Assembly: GCA_019752535.1 (NCBI GenBank)
Contig: JAIEMA010000043.1
Span: 1-39,961 of the forward strand
Length of the DNA stretch: 39,961 bases
Direction of reading: 5' to 3'
Source of the DNA: Bacteriovoracaceae bacterium
GTDB lineage: Bacteria > Bdellovibrionota > Bacteriovoracia > Bacteriovoracales > Bacteriovoracaceae
A program made the translations under genes and the position numbers. The notes under the pieces are model-generated. The model saw only the letters and a list, made by a program, of their open reading frames with translations, had not been told where the DNA came from and did not search any database. Positions 1 to 8,182 of the stretch are shown one piece after another; the first letter of the stretch is position 1, and each line of letters opens with the position of its first letter.

Positions 1-459
1 AAAGTTGTTAAGGGTGGTCGCAGATTCTCATTTGCAGCTCTAATCATCGTTGGTGATAAAAATGGTAAAGTTGGATACGGACTTGGTAAAGCCAAAGAAG
101 TTCCTGATGCTATTAGAAAAGCAGGTCAGAAGGCAGCTAAGCGCATGATACAAGTTCCAATTGAAAACGGAACTATACCTCATGAAATCCTTGGTAACTT
201 TGGAGCCGGTAAGGTTCTTATGAAGCCAGCTGGTGAAGGTACTGGTATTAAAGCTGCTGGTGCTTGTCGCTCAATTCTTGAGCTTGCAGGTGTTAGAAAT
301 GTATTAACTAAATCTCTTCGCGGAAGTAACCCACACAATATTGTAAAAGCAACTTTTACAGCATTGAAAGGTCTTCGCGCTGTTGAAGATATTGCAAAGG
401 CTCGCGGAGTTGAAACTAAGGGTTTACGCTCACGTGCTAAAGCAAAAGCTAAGGCTTGA
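1..459 (+). CDS. rpsE: 30S ribosomal protein S5 (5' end outside window)
   Basis: This is the C-terminal part of ribosomal protein S5, a small-subunit protein at the mRNA entry region that affects decoding accuracy. The frame is open from base 1 and reads [19 protein letters not shown], which is the S5 N-terminal double-stranded-RNA-binding-like fold. It continues with [17 protein letters not shown] and the C-terminal domain containing [18 protein letters not shown]. The start codon and about the first 15-20 residues lie upstream of the window. The tail is rich in Arg, Lys and Ala. It is followed eight bases later by rpmD, the usual order in the spc operon. Confidence 0.97.
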   Translation, partial: KVVKGGRRFSFAALIIVGDKNGKVGYGLGKAKEVPDAIRKAGQKAAKRMIQVPIENGTIPHEILGNFGAGKVLMKPAGEGTGIKAAGACRSILELAGVRNVLTKSLRGSNPHNIVKATFTALKGLRAVEDIAKARGVETKGLRSRAKAKAKA

Positions 460-467
460 GGTAGAAA

Positions 468-650
468 ATGGCTAACAAACAAATAACTGTAAAACTTAAA
501 AAAAGTGTAATTGCTTGTACAACCAAGCAACAAGCTACAGTCCGTGGATTAGGATTGCGCCGCATTGGTTCATCTAAGACATTGGAAAATACTCCGGCCG
601 TTCGTGGAATGATTAAGCAAGTCATACACATGGTCGACATCATTAAGTAA
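468..650 (+). CDS. rpmD: 50S ribosomal protein L30
   Basis: This is L30, a small protein of the large ribosomal subunit. The 60-residue product has the family's normal length. It shows the expected features: an ITVKLKKS beta strand, then the RGLGLRRIGSSKTLENTPAVRGMI helix-loop region, ending in a strand with HMVDIIK. An AGGTAGAAA stretch precedes the ATG as a weak ribosome-binding site. It sits between rpsE and rplO as in most bacterial spc operons, with gaps of 8 and 10 bases that indicate co-transcription. Confidence 0.96.
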   Translation: MANKQITVKLKKSVIACTTKQQATVRGLGLRRIGSSKTLENTPAVRGMIKQVIHMVDIIK

Positions 651-660
651 GAGGCTCGTT

Positions 661-1116
661 ATGTTGAACCTTAATAATTTGAAAAGCCCAAAGGGCGCAC
701 ACAAAAACATCAAGCGTATTGGTCGTGGCCAAGGTTCTGGCCAAGGAACACAAGCAGGTAAGGGTCACAAGGGTCAAAAGGCTCGTAGTGGCGGCGGAAT
801 TAGAATCGGTTTTGAGGGCGGTCAAATGCCTCTTTATCGTCGTTTACCAAAAGTCGGATTTAATAATTCAGCTTTTGCTACGACATACACTGTCGTGAAT
901 CTTGAAAAGCTTGCAGAGAAATTTACATCTGAAGTTGTTACTCGCGAATCTTTGATTGAAAAAGGTTTTTTAAGTGGCAAAAACAAGAGTCTTCCTATTA
1001 AGATTCTTGCTAAAGGTGAATTTTCTAAAGCCCTAACATTTAAAGGGATTGAAAAGTTTTCTGCAAAGGCTCAGGAGTTAATCTCTAAGGCTGGCGGCAA
1101 GATAGTTAACGAATAA
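661..1116 (+). CDS. rplO: 50S ribosomal protein L15
   Basis: This is L15, a large-subunit assembly protein. The 151-residue product begins with the typical glycine- and lysine-rich N terminus that threads into 23S rRNA (GRGQGSGQGTQAGKGHKGQKA near residues 21-41). The conserved GGIRIGFEGGQMPLYRRLPK follows, then the globular C-terminal domain ending in SKAGGKIVNE. A GAGGCTCGTT sequence lies before the ATG. Position between rpmD and secY is canonical. Confidence 0.97.
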   Translation: MLNLNNLKSPKGAHKNIKRIGRGQGSGQGTQAGKGHKGQKARSGGGIRIGFEGGQMPLYRRLPKVGFNNSAFATTYTVVNLEKLAEKFTSEVVTRESLIEKGFLSGKNKSLPIKILAKGEFSKALTFKGIEKFSAKAQELISKAGGKIVNE

Positions 1117-1133
1117 TCCCGTAAGGAAGCGAG

Positions 1134-2456
1134 ATGTCAAACAACCAATCAAAGCTTGAAGAACTCAAGAAAAGACTCCTTTTCACTATAGTGATGCTTG
1201 GGGTCTATAGAGTTGCAACTCAAGTTCCAACTCCTGGTGTGGATGGAGCTGCATTGTCTTCATTCTTTGGAGGCATGAAAGGTTCTGTCTTTGGCGTTTT
1301 TAATACTTTTAGTGGCGGTGCTCTAGAGCGTTTCTCTGTTCTCGCTCTAGGTATTATGCCTTATATCACTTCTTCAATTATCTTTTCACTTCTCTCTTAC
1401 TCTATTCCTGCGTTGGCAGAGTTGCAGAAAGAGCCGGATGGTCACAAGAAAATTAATCAGTACACGAGATACGCAACAGTTCTTCTTTGTATTTTTCAGG
1501 GCTATGGCTTATCCGTAGGACTTGAGAGTATCAGAAGTCCAAACAATGGTTTGCCTGTAGTAATTGAGCCTGGTTATGCATTTAGAATGCTAACTGTCTT
1601 CACTTTAATGGCCGGAACAATGTTTGTTATGTGGCTTGGTGAACAAATCACAGAGCGAGGCATAGGGAACGGGATCTCTCTTATTATCTTTGCTGGAATT
1701 GCTGCCGGAATCCCTCGCGGAATGAGAGATACATTAAACCTATTGTCTAATGGCGAAATCACAGTTGTTGGATTGTTAATAGTTTTAGCCATCATGCTTG
1801 TATCATTTTGGTTAATTATTTACATCGAGAGAGCCTTTAGAAAGGTACCTGTTCAATACGCTAAACGTGTTGTGAATAATAGAGTATTTGGTGGGCAGTC
1901 GACACACTTACCAATTAAGGTAAATATTTCTGGAGTTATGCCTCCGATTTTTGCTTCTGCATTGTTAGGGTTTCCAACAACAATTTCTCAATTTGTTCCA
2001 GCGGATAGTGCTGTAAAAAAGTATTTCAGCAGTATTGAGCAAATGTTAGCCCCAGGTCGCCTGCTCTATAACGTCGTATTTATCGCTCTTATTATTTTCT
2101 TTGCTTATTTTTACGCTTCAATTCAGTTCAAGACGGATGATATTTCTGAAAATCTTCGCAAGCACGGTGGTTTTATTCCAGGGATTCGTCCAGGCGAACA
2201 AACTGCTCAGTTCCTTAACACAATAATTAGTAGGCTTACATTGGTTGGAGCAATTTACGTCGCTCTGATTTGTATAATGCCAGCGATTTTGTTTAATTAT
2301 GCAAAAGTTCCATTTTACTTCGGCGGAACATCATTGTTAATTCTTGTTGGTGTTGCGATTGATACTATGGCGCAAGCAGAAAGCTTTATGATTTCTCAGA
2401 GATTCGATTCAGCTTATAAGGTTAGAGGCAAGTACTCTGGCGCCAAGAGGTTCTAG
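1134..2456 (+). CDS. secY: Protein translocase subunit SecY
   Basis: This is the central channel subunit of the Sec translocon in the inner membrane. The 440-residue length is typical and about ten hydrophobic membrane segments are visible. Signatures include TPGVDGAAL in the first periplasmic loop, GIMPYITSSIIFSLL for the TM2 region, GIGNGISLIIFAGI, and the cytoplasmic loop FKTDDISENLRKHGGFIPGIRPG. The C terminus is YKVRGKYSGAKRF. The start ATG follows GGAAGCGAG, a good ribosome-binding site. The gene sits directly after rplO and only two bases before adk, so secretion and nucleotide metabolism genes are transcribed with the ribosomal proteins. Confidence 0.98.
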   Translation: MSNNQSKLEELKKRLLFTIVMLGVYRVATQVPTPGVDGAALSSFFGGMKGSVFGVFNTFSGGALERFSVLALGIMPYITSSIIFSLLSYSIPALAELQKEPDGHKKINQYTRYATVLLCIFQGYGLSVGLESIRSPNNGLPVVIEPGYAFRMLTVFTLMAGTMFVMWLGEQITERGIGNGISLIIFAGIAAGIPRGMRDTLNLLSNGEITVVGLLIVLAIMLVSFWLIIYIERAFRKVPVQYAKRVVNNRVFGGQSTHLPIKVNISGVMPPIFASALLGFPTTISQFVPADSAVKKYFSSIEQMLAPGRLLYNVVFIALIIFFAYFYASIQFKTDDISENLRKHGGFIPGIRPGEQTAQFLNTIISRLTLVGAIYVALICIMPAILFNYAKVPFYFGGTSLLILVGVAIDTMAQAESFMISQRFDSAYKVRGKYSGAKRF

Positions 2457-2458
2457 GG

Positions 2459-3091
2459 ATGAAGCATCTAATCCTTATCGGTGCCCCCGGCTCTGGGAAA
2501 GGCACTCAGGCAGGGAAGCTAGTTGCTGAAAATGGTCTAAAACATGTTTCTACAGGTGATCTTTTAAGATCTGAAATAGCGAAAGGGACTGACCTTGGTA
2601 AGCAAGTAAAGTCGGTTTTGGATGCGGGATCATTAGTTTCTGATGAACTTGTGATTAAGTTGTTACAAGCGAACACTGATCTCGATAAATTTTCATATAT
2701 TTTTGATGGTTACCCAAGAAATTTGGCCCAGGCAGAAACACTGGATAAAGAAGTTCTTAAGGGACGTCCAAGTTTAGCTGTTTATTTTGAAATAGATTTA
2801 TTGAAATTAGTTCAAAGATTAACAAATCGAAGAACTTGTAAAGATTGTGGTTCTATTTACAACCTTGTTACCCAAGCCCCTAAAACAAAGGGAGCTTGTG
2901 ACAAATGCGGAAGTACGAACTTGGTACATAGAGAAGATGATCAAGAAAGCGTAATAAAGAAGCGCATGCAGATTTTTTCTCAAAATACGGAACCGGTTTT
3001 AAATTATTACAAAGCAGCAAATCGTCTTGTGACGGTGAATGCTGAAAACAGTATTGAGCAGCTCTATCAACAAATTTCAACTCGCCTGTAA
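2459..3091 (+). CDS. adk: Adenylate kinase, zinc-binding lid type
   Basis: Adenylate kinase interconverts ATP plus AMP and two ADP in the cytoplasm. The 210-residue product has the P-loop GAPGSGKGTQ at residues 8-17, the AMP-binding STGDLLR (31-37) and FDGYPR (82-87). It has a long LID domain carrying four cysteines (C127, C130, C147, C150) in CxxC pairs, the zinc-binding form of the lid. Its start lies two bases after the secY stop. The secY-adk-infA order lacks the map (methionine aminopeptidase) gene often found between adk and infA in other phyla. Confidence 0.97.
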   Translation: MKHLILIGAPGSGKGTQAGKLVAENGLKHVSTGDLLRSEIAKGTDLGKQVKSVLDAGSLVSDELVIKLLQANTDLDKFSYIFDGYPRNLAQAETLDKEVLKGRPSLAVYFEIDLLKLVQRLTNRRTCKDCGSIYNLVTQAPKTKGACDKCGSTNLVHREDDQESVIKKRMQIFSQNTEPVLNYYKAANRLVTVNAENSIEQLYQQISTRL

Positions 3092-3109
3092 CGCGTGGCC
3101 GGAAAGCGG

Positions 3110-3139
3110 TTGCCAAGCTAGTGAAGATTTGGTTATAAA
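3110..3139 (+). promoter_or_regulatory. Candidate sigma-70-type promoter upstream of infA
   Basis: In the 74-base gap between adk and infA, TTGCCA (3110-3115) and TATAAA (3134-3139) are separated by 18 bases. Each hexamer matches the sigma-70 consensus at five of six positions. Transcription would begin near 3146, giving a short leader before the infA ATG. It could supply extra transcripts for infA to rplQ. It is identified by eye only. Confidence 0.35.
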
Positions 3140-3165
3140 GTCGCTTACTTTTTAGTGGAACAATA

Positions 3166-3390
3166 ATGGCTGATGCGCAAGATACCATCGAAGTCGAGGG
3201 GCAAGTTCTAGAACTGCTTCCGAACACGAGATTTAGAGTGAAGCTTCCTAATGGTCATGTCGTTTTGGCACACATTAGTGGAAAGATGAGAATGAATTAT
3301 ATCAAGATCCTTCCAGGGGACAAAGTCGTTGTTGAAATTAGTAAATACGACTTGGATAAGGGAAGAATCATTTTTAGAAGTAAAGGTTAA
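3166..3390 (+). CDS. infA: Translation initiation factor IF-1
   Basis: IF-1 is an essential OB-fold protein that occupies the ribosomal A site during initiation. The 74-residue product has the family hallmarks: [20 protein letters not shown] at the N terminus, followed by [23 protein letters not shown], and the terminal strand [11 protein letters not shown]. It lies between adk and rpmJ. The preceding gap of 74 bases is the largest inside the ribosomal cluster and contains a plausible promoter. Confidence 0.97.
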   Translation: MADAQDTIEVEGQVLELLPNTRFRVKLPNGHVVLAHISGKMRMNYIKILPGDKVVVEISKYDLDKGRIIFRSKG

Positions 3391-3393
3391 GAT

Positions 3394-3510
3394 ATGAAAG
3401 TTAGATCATCAGTAAAACCAATATGTAAGGACTGCAAAGTAGTTAAGCGCAAAGGCGTTTTGCGCGTAATCTGTAAAGGCAATCCAAAACACAAGCAACG
3501 TCAAGGTTAG
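3394..3510 (+). CDS. rpmJ: 50S ribosomal protein L36, zinc-binding form
   Basis: This small gene encodes a 38-residue L36 starting [17 protein letters not shown] and ending KHKQRQG. It carries the zinc-ribbon ligands C11, C14, C27 and H33, so it is the zinc-binding (C+) paralogue type. The ATG is three bases after the infA stop, and rpsM begins 11 bases after its stop. The length and the infA-rpmJ-rpsM order are canonical. Confidence 0.96.
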   Translation: MKVRSSVKPICKDCKVVKRKGVLRVICKGNPKHKQRQG

Positions 3511-3521
3511 GAGACGAGAAC

Positions 3522-3902
3522 ATGGCACGTATTTTAGGTGTCGACCTTCCCCGTAATAAAGCGATGAAAATCGCGATCCGCGCACTCTATGGTGTGGGTC
3601 CAAAAATCGGTGCAGAAGTGTTGGCTAAAGTCGGAATTGATCCAGAAAAAAGCTCTAACGATATCACTGAGGAAGAAACTCAGCAGATTCGTGCAGCCCT
3701 TGAAGGCTTTGCTGTCGAAGGTGATCTTCGTCGTGAAGTAGGGTTGAATATTAAGCGCCTAAAAGATTTGGGTTGCTATAGAGGGATACGTCACCGCAAG
3801 GGACTTCCTGTTCGTGGACAGCGCACACACACGAACGCTCGTACTCGCAAAGGGCCTTCAGTGGCAATTGCTGGTAAGAAATCTATTAAGGCAATGAAAT
3901 AA
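3522..3902 (+). CDS. rpsM: 30S ribosomal protein S13
   Basis: S13 lies in the head of the small subunit and forms bridges to the large subunit. The 126-residue product begins [19 protein letters not shown], which is the helix-two-turns-helix region. It ends with the signature [19 protein letters not shown] and a basic tail. An AGGAGACGAGAAC ribosome-binding site precedes the ATG. It starts the classical alpha-operon part of the cluster. Confidence 0.97.
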   Translation: MARILGVDLPRNKAMKIAIRALYGVGPKIGAEVLAKVGIDPEKSSNDITEEETQQIRAALEGFAVEGDLRREVGLNIKRLKDLGCYRGIRHRKGLPVRGQRTHTNARTRKGPSVAIAGKKSIKAMK

Positions 3903-3914
3903 TAAGGTGGCATT

Positions 3915-4331
3915 ATGAGCGAAACGAATAATCAAAAAAATGATAAAAAACCTGCTGTAGGCGGTAAGAAAAAAGCACGCAAGCACATCTCTCATGGCGT
4001 TTGCCATGTGTATGCTTCATTCAACAACACAATCGTTACCATTAGTGATGCTGATGGAAATGCATTGTCTTGGGCTTCATCTGGCCACCAAGGTTTCCGT
4101 GGTTCAAAAAAATCAACTCCATTTGCTGCGCAAATTGCTTCTGGTGAAGCGGCTAAGAAAGCAATGGAGCATGGTTTGAACTCTGTAGATGTAAAAGTTA
4201 AAGGTCCAGGAGCTGGTCGTGAAAACGCGATTCGTGCTCTTATGGCTGCTGGCTTAAGAATCACATCTGTAGCTGACAAGTCACCTATGCCTCATAACGG
4301 TTGCCGCGCACCTAAGCGTCGCCGCGTATAA
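3915..4331 (+). CDS. rpsK: 30S ribosomal protein S11
   Basis: S11 is a platform protein of the 30S subunit. The 138-residue product has a Lys-rich N-terminal extension of about 25 residues. The conserved core follows, with [22 protein letters not shown], the [13 protein letters not shown] loop, and the C-terminal signature [18 protein letters not shown]. An AAGGTGGC ribosome-binding site precedes the ATG. In most bacteria rpsD would come next; here rpoA follows after 36 bases. Confidence 0.97.
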   Translation: MSETNNQKNDKKPAVGGKKKARKHISHGVCHVYASFNNTIVTISDADGNALSWASSGHQGFRGSKKSTPFAAQIASGEAAKKAMEHGLNSVDVKVKGPGAGRENAIRALMAAGLRITSVADKSPMPHNGCRAPKRRRV

Positions 4332-4367
4332 TTCTAACGCGTTAAACATTTTGTAAGGAGTCCCTGC

Positions 4368-5384
4368 ATGAGTAATTTTATGAGCAAAAACTGGACAGGC
4401 ATGATTCGTCCAGCTGCCCTTGAAGTTGACACTGATTCTCTAAAAGCTAATTACGGTAAATTTACTGCTAAGCCATTAGAGCGTGGATACGGTTTGACTC
4501 TTGGAAACTCTCTTCGTCGCGTCCTACTTTCATCTCTTCAGGGTGCTGGTATTGTCGCTGTTAAAATTGATGGTGTAGAGCATGAGTTCGGCACAATCAA
4601 TAATATCAAAGAAGAAGTTTCTGAAATTATTTTGAATCTTAAAGAGATCCGCTTCAAGATCACTGACAAAGAAGAAATGACTTTGGTTCTTGAGAAGAAC
4701 TCTGAAGGAGCTGTTAAGGCTGCTGACATCACAGAAAATGCAAACGTTAAGGTTCTTAATCCTGAGCACGTCATCTGTAACATCTCTTCAGGCGGAACTA
4801 TCCGCATGGAGCTTAAAGTTGCTCGCGGTAAGGGTTATGTAACTGCATTAGACAACAAAGATGCTTTTGATCTTCCAGTTGGCTGGATTTATCTTGATAC
4901 TCTTTTCTCACCAGTAACTCGCGTGAATTATACTGTAACTAACGCTCGCGTTGGTAAGAGAACTGACTATGACCGTTTGACTCTTGAAGTATGGACTACA
5001 TCTGGAATTGATCCATTGGATGCAGTTGCAATATCTGCAAAAATCCTTCGTGACCAGTTAACAGTATTCTTAAACTTTGAAGACAAAGATGCTCCAACTG
5101 AAGTGAAGCCAACTACTCAAGCAAGTGCTTCAGTAGCTAACGAAGCTCTTTTGAAGCCAGTTTCTGAGCTTGAACTTTCAGTTCGTTCTGCAAACTGCTT
5201 GCAAAATGCGAATATCAAATATATTTACGAACTCGTTTCTAAGACAGAAGGCGAAATGCTTCGTACGAAGAATTTCGGTCGTAAGTCATTGAACGAAATC
5301 AAAGAAATTTTAACTGCAATGGGACTTGGCCTTGGAATGAAGGTCGACAACATTATGAAGCAAGTTGGGTCTCAGGCTGAGTAA
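4368..5384 (+). CDS. rpoA: DNA-directed RNA polymerase subunit alpha
   Basis: The alpha subunit dimerises to nucleate RNA polymerase assembly, and its C-terminal domain contacts UP elements and activators. The 338-residue product has the N-terminal assembly domain with [20 protein letters not shown] and [21 protein letters not shown] flexible linker near residues 240-265 leads to a helix-hairpin C-terminal domain ([11 protein letters not shown], then [14 protein letters not shown]). The DNA-contacting Arg-Ser-Ala-Asn-Cys motif is intact. An AAGGAG box is well spaced before the ATG. A second in-frame ATG five codons on is a possible alternative start. Confidence 0.98.
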   Translation: MSNFMSKNWTGMIRPAALEVDTDSLKANYGKFTAKPLERGYGLTLGNSLRRVLLSSLQGAGIVAVKIDGVEHEFGTINNIKEEVSEIILNLKEIRFKITDKEEMTLVLEKNSEGAVKAADITENANVKVLNPEHVICNISSGGTIRMELKVARGKGYVTALDNKDAFDLPVGWIYLDTLFSPVTRVNYTVTNARVGKRTDYDRLTLEVWTTSGIDPLDAVAISAKILRDQLTVFLNFEDKDAPTEVKPTTQASASVANEALLKPVSELELSVRSANCLQNANIKYIYELVSKTEGEMLRTKNFGRKSLNEIKEILTAMGLGLGMKVDNIMKQVGSQAE

Positions 5385-5409
5385 GCCTTAAGACCGCAAA
5401 AGGGAAGTT

Positions 5410-5766
5410 ATGAGACACGGTAATCACAAATATCAATTAGGTCTTGAGCGCTCACATCGCGTAGCTTTGATGAAGAATCTAGCTATCGAAATGCTTGATC
5501 ATGGCAAGATCCATACAACTGAAACAAAAGCTAAAGCTCTTAAGCCTTTTATTGAAAAGCTTGTGACTTTAGGAAAGAACGACACTTTAGCAAATCGTCG
5601 TTTGGCTTACACAAAGTTGAATAACAAAGGCGCAGTTAAAGCTTTGTTTGAAACTGTGGCTCCAAAGTTCAAGCAACGTCCAGGCGGTTACACTCGCGTT
5701 TTAAAAGTAGCTGACTCTCGCCTCGGTGATGGTGCTAAGACTGCTTACCTTGCATTCGTAGAATAG
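5410..5766 (+). CDS. rplQ: 50S ribosomal protein L17
   Basis: L17 is a large-subunit protein near the polypeptide exit tunnel. The 118-residue product starts MRHGNHKYQLGLERSHRVAL, which is diagnostic. It includes HGKIHTTETKAKALKPFIEKLVTL and the C-terminal GGYTRVLKVADSRLGDGA. A GGGAAG box precedes the ATG. It is the last gene of the ribosomal cluster and is followed by a strong hairpin terminator. Confidence 0.97.
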   Translation: MRHGNHKYQLGLERSHRVALMKNLAIEMLDHGKIHTTETKAKALKPFIEKLVTLGKNDTLANRRLAYTKLNNKGAVKALFETVAPKFKQRPGGYTRVLKVADSRLGDGAKTAYLAFVE

Positions 5767-5788
5767 TTCAAAATTGCTATAAAAAACT

Positions 5789-5824
5789 AAGACCTTCCCA
5801 TAGACAGCTATGGGAAGGTCTTTT
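5789..5824 (+). terminator. Rho-independent terminator after rplQ
   Basis: A 14-bp perfect stem, AAGACCTTCCCATA (5789-5802) pairing with TATGGGAAGGTCTT (5809-5822) around a GACAGC loop, is followed by a short T run. An A-tract on the upstream side would allow weak action on the other strand. It closes the ribosomal operon. Confidence 0.9.
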
Positions 5825-5835
5825 AGTTTAAACCC

Positions 5836-6381
5836 ATGATTAACAGAATTATAATTGCAGTGATTTTTCTAAGTGGAGCCTTGGGCTATGCTTGGTGGTC
5901 CAAGAAATCGCTTGAGTCCCAACTTGCTCCTGTCGGTGAGAGTCTCTTGGCAGTTATGCCAGCCGCTTTGTTTACCACTTTAGAGGGCGATACCTTTGAT
6001 CTGGCACAAGTTAAGGATCAAGGCACTAAAGCCATTCTAATCCATTTTTGGGCCACTTGGTGCGGCCCTTGTGAGACAGAGCTGCCGGATCTTTTGAACT
6101 TTATCAATGAGCAGAATGGTGATGCTGTTTATTTGATAGTGGCGATAAATGACGAAGTCCCAAAGATTAAGAAATTTATGAATGCTCTGCCTAAAACTGG
6201 GCAAAAGAGAGTTTATTGGCTCTTAGATAATACCCAGGTTCACCGCCAGGCTTTTGGGACCACAAAGCTTCCAGAATCTTATCTTTTTAGCGGCAGTGGT
6301 CAAATGTTGAGAAAATTAGTCGGTCCACAGGAGTGGCTAAAGCCACAGTTTTTCGACATGTTTAAGCCCTTTAATCCCTAG
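5836..6381 (+). CDS. Membrane-anchored TlpA/ResA-like thiol-disulfide oxidoreductase
   Basis: This is a thioredoxin-fold protein with one N-terminal hydrophobic segment (residues about 4-20), which would anchor it in the inner membrane facing the periplasm. The active site is WCGPC with C76 and C79 in FWATWCGPCETELPDL, and the cis-proline is in KLPESY (P146). This is the AhpC-TSA/TlpA pattern used for reducing periplasmic disulfides, for example in cytochrome c or oxidase maturation. The 181-residue length fits. The start codon lies only about a dozen bases after the terminator stem and has no clear ribosome-binding site. An unusual initiation region or a misplaced start is therefore possible, but the membrane anchor supports this start. 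Confidence 0.85.
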   Translation: MINRIIIAVIFLSGALGYAWWSKKSLESQLAPVGESLLAVMPAALFTTLEGDTFDLAQVKDQGTKAILIHFWATWCGPCETELPDLLNFINEQNGDAVYLIVAINDEVPKIKKFMNALPKTGQKRVYWLLDNTQVHRQAFGTTKLPESYLFSGSGQMLRKLVGPQEWLKPQFFDMFKPFNP

Positions 6382-6491
6382 AATCGTCAAAAAAATACGC
6401 AAATCAACACTCCCTACTGTCAAGTTCGTCTACGAAGTGACGATAAGTTTGACGAGTTAGACATGGGCCATGATGGCCTAAAGGAGTATGC

Positions 6492-8087
6492 ATGATCATC
6501 GATTGGAAAACTATTAAAGACCTCCATGTGAACAAAAAGATGGAGCAAATTGTCGGACAGTGGTTCGATTTAGATTTCTTCTATGTAGATGAGCAGGGCA
6601 GGATCCAAAACGATCTTAAGTCAAAAGACTATGTTTTCTTCTCTCATTTTTTTAAAGCACAAATGTCTCATGCTTATGGCCAAGAATGGCTTGAGCAAGA
6701 TGTAGAAAAAGTATTTGAAGGAATAAAGAACGATGGAGAGTTGGTACAAGAGTACAAGACCTTCTTTCCTCATGTACACGGCATCTATGCTAAAGTCGTA
6801 GTCGATGGCGAGTTGCTGGGAGCTGTTTTCTCTTATCCATTTATGAAGGATTCTGCGACAGCTAAAGACCAAGAAGAGCTGGTTAAGCAAATGGTAGAGT
6901 GTGGAATTAGTAAAGAGGATGCAGAAGCTTCTGTTTCGAAAATGCGCAAACTCTATCCTCGAGAGCGTGGTTATCTAAAGGAAATGCTCGATATCGTTTC
7001 TGATGAAGTGGGGACATTTCATGAGGAGATATCAAAGCGCGAGGCAAGAATTCATGAGCTCGCTCACGAAGTTGGGAATAAATATCGCTATCACAATTTG
7101 ATTGGTAAATCGAAGCGTATGCAGCAGATTTATCATCTACTACAAAAGATCAACACATCAGAAAGTACAATTCTTATTCAGGGTGAAAACGGAACAGGTA
7201 AAGAGCTTGTAGCTAAAGCTATTCACTATAATTCACCAAGAAAAGAAGCCGTATTTATGGCCGTGAACTGTTCGGCTTTTAACGATAACCTTCTAGATTC
7301 AGAACTTTTTGGCCACGTGAAAGGATCGTTCACGGGCGCAATTAAAGATAAAAAAGGCTTCTTTGAAGTCGCCAATGGCGGAACACTTTTCTTGGATGAA
7401 ATTGGTGACACGTCTTTGACGATGCAAGTGAAGCTTCTTCGTGTCCTTCAAGAAGGAACATTCCTTCCAGTCGGTGCAACCACTCCTAAAAAAGTGAATG
7501 TGCGCGTAGTCGCTGCGACAAATAAAAATCTTAAAGAGATGATCGCTAAAGGTGAGTTCAGGGAAGATCTTTACTACCGTATTAACGTCATCAATGTTCA
7601 GCTTCCGGCCCTTCGTGAGCGCGTAGAAGATATTCCTATCCTTATGGATTTCTTCCTTGAAAAGCGCTGTGCAGAGTCTGGCGTTCCATTGAAAACATTT
7701 TCTAAAAAAACGCTTGAAAAAATGCTTGATTATCCATGGCCAGGTAACGTGCGTGAGCTCGAAAACGAGATTGAGCGCTTAGTGGTGCTGTCGGGTGAAG
7801 ATAAAAACATCACTCCTGATATCCTTAATCAGCGTATTTTGGATCATGGTGAAGAGGCGGCGACGCGTGAGCATGGGCATGGTCTAAAGGGCCTTAATGT
7901 GAGTGGCAGCTTAAAAGATGCACTTGAAGAGCTTGAGATTCACATGATTCGTGATGGTCTTAAGCGCTGTGGATTCAACAAGTCAAAACTGGCCAAAGAG
8001 CTTGGAATTAGCCGCGCTGGTTTGATTATGAAGGTTGAAAAATACGGCCTAGATAAGCGCCTACTGAAAAAAGCTGTTGGCGAGTAG
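6492..8087 (+). CDS. Sigma-54-dependent transcriptional activator with PocR-like sensor domain
   Basis: This 531-residue protein is an enhancer-binding ATPase that remodels sigma-54 RNA polymerase. Residues about 200-430 form the AAA+ domain: Walker A GENGTGKE (231-238), the sigma-54 contact loop GSFTGA (278-283, a common variant of GAFTGA), Walker B GGTLFLDEIGD (296-306) and PWPGNVREL (416-424). Residues about 485-520 form a Fis-type helix-turn-helix. The N-terminal 190 residues are not a response-regulator receiver. The segment HGIYAKVVVDGELLGAVF followed by GISKEDAEASVSKM resembles PocR-type ligand-sensing domains, with a helical linker after it. It therefore probably senses a small molecule directly rather than being phosphorylated. 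It has its own terminator. Confidence 0.92.
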   Translation: MIIDWKTIKDLHVNKKMEQIVGQWFDLDFFYVDEQGRIQNDLKSKDYVFFSHFFKAQMSHAYGQEWLEQDVEKVFEGIKNDGELVQEYKTFFPHVHGIYAKVVVDGELLGAVFSYPFMKDSATAKDQEELVKQMVECGISKEDAEASVSKMRKLYPRERGYLKEMLDIVSDEVGTFHEEISKREARIHELAHEVGNKYRYHNLIGKSKRMQQIYHLLQKINTSESTILIQGENGTGKELVAKAIHYNSPRKEAVFMAVNCSAFNDNLLDSELFGHVKGSFTGAIKDKKGFFEVANGGTLFLDEIGDTSLTMQVKLLRVLQEGTFLPVGATTPKKVNVRVVAATNKNLKEMIAKGEFREDLYYRINVINVQLPALRERVEDIPILMDFFLEKRCAESGVPLKTFSKKTLEKMLDYPWPGNVRELENEIERLVVLSGEDKNITPDILNQRILDHGEEAATREHGHGLKGLNVSGSLKDALEELEIHMIRDGLKRCGFNKSKLAKELGISRAGLIMKVEKYGLDKRLLKKAVGE

Positions 8088-8110
8088 AGTCATAAAGTAA
8101 TTTTTAACGA

Positions 8111-8140
8111 AAAAGGAGGCGTTATCGCCTCCTTTTTTTT
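8111..8140 (+). terminator. Rho-independent terminator after the sigma-54 activator
   Basis: A perfect 11-bp stem, AAAAGGAGGCG (8111-8121) and CGCCTCCTTTT (8126-8136), encloses a TTAT loop and runs into eight consecutive Ts. It separates the regulator from the carboxylase operon. Confidence 0.92.
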
Positions 8141-8182
8141 GTCTCATGAGGTATAACTTTTGGATATTTCCAGGAGGCCTTC

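Noticed and set aside
180-533. Minus-strand open frames lying over ribosomal protein genes, such as this one over rpsE/rpmD
   Set aside because: They lie wholly opposite well-supported genes, have no family resemblance or ribosome-binding site, and reflect codon bias of the real strand.
6466-6478. Near-palindrome GGCCATGATGGCC before the sigma-54 activator
   Set aside because: A one-base centre cannot form a hairpin, and a lone dyad of this size is not enough to call an operator.
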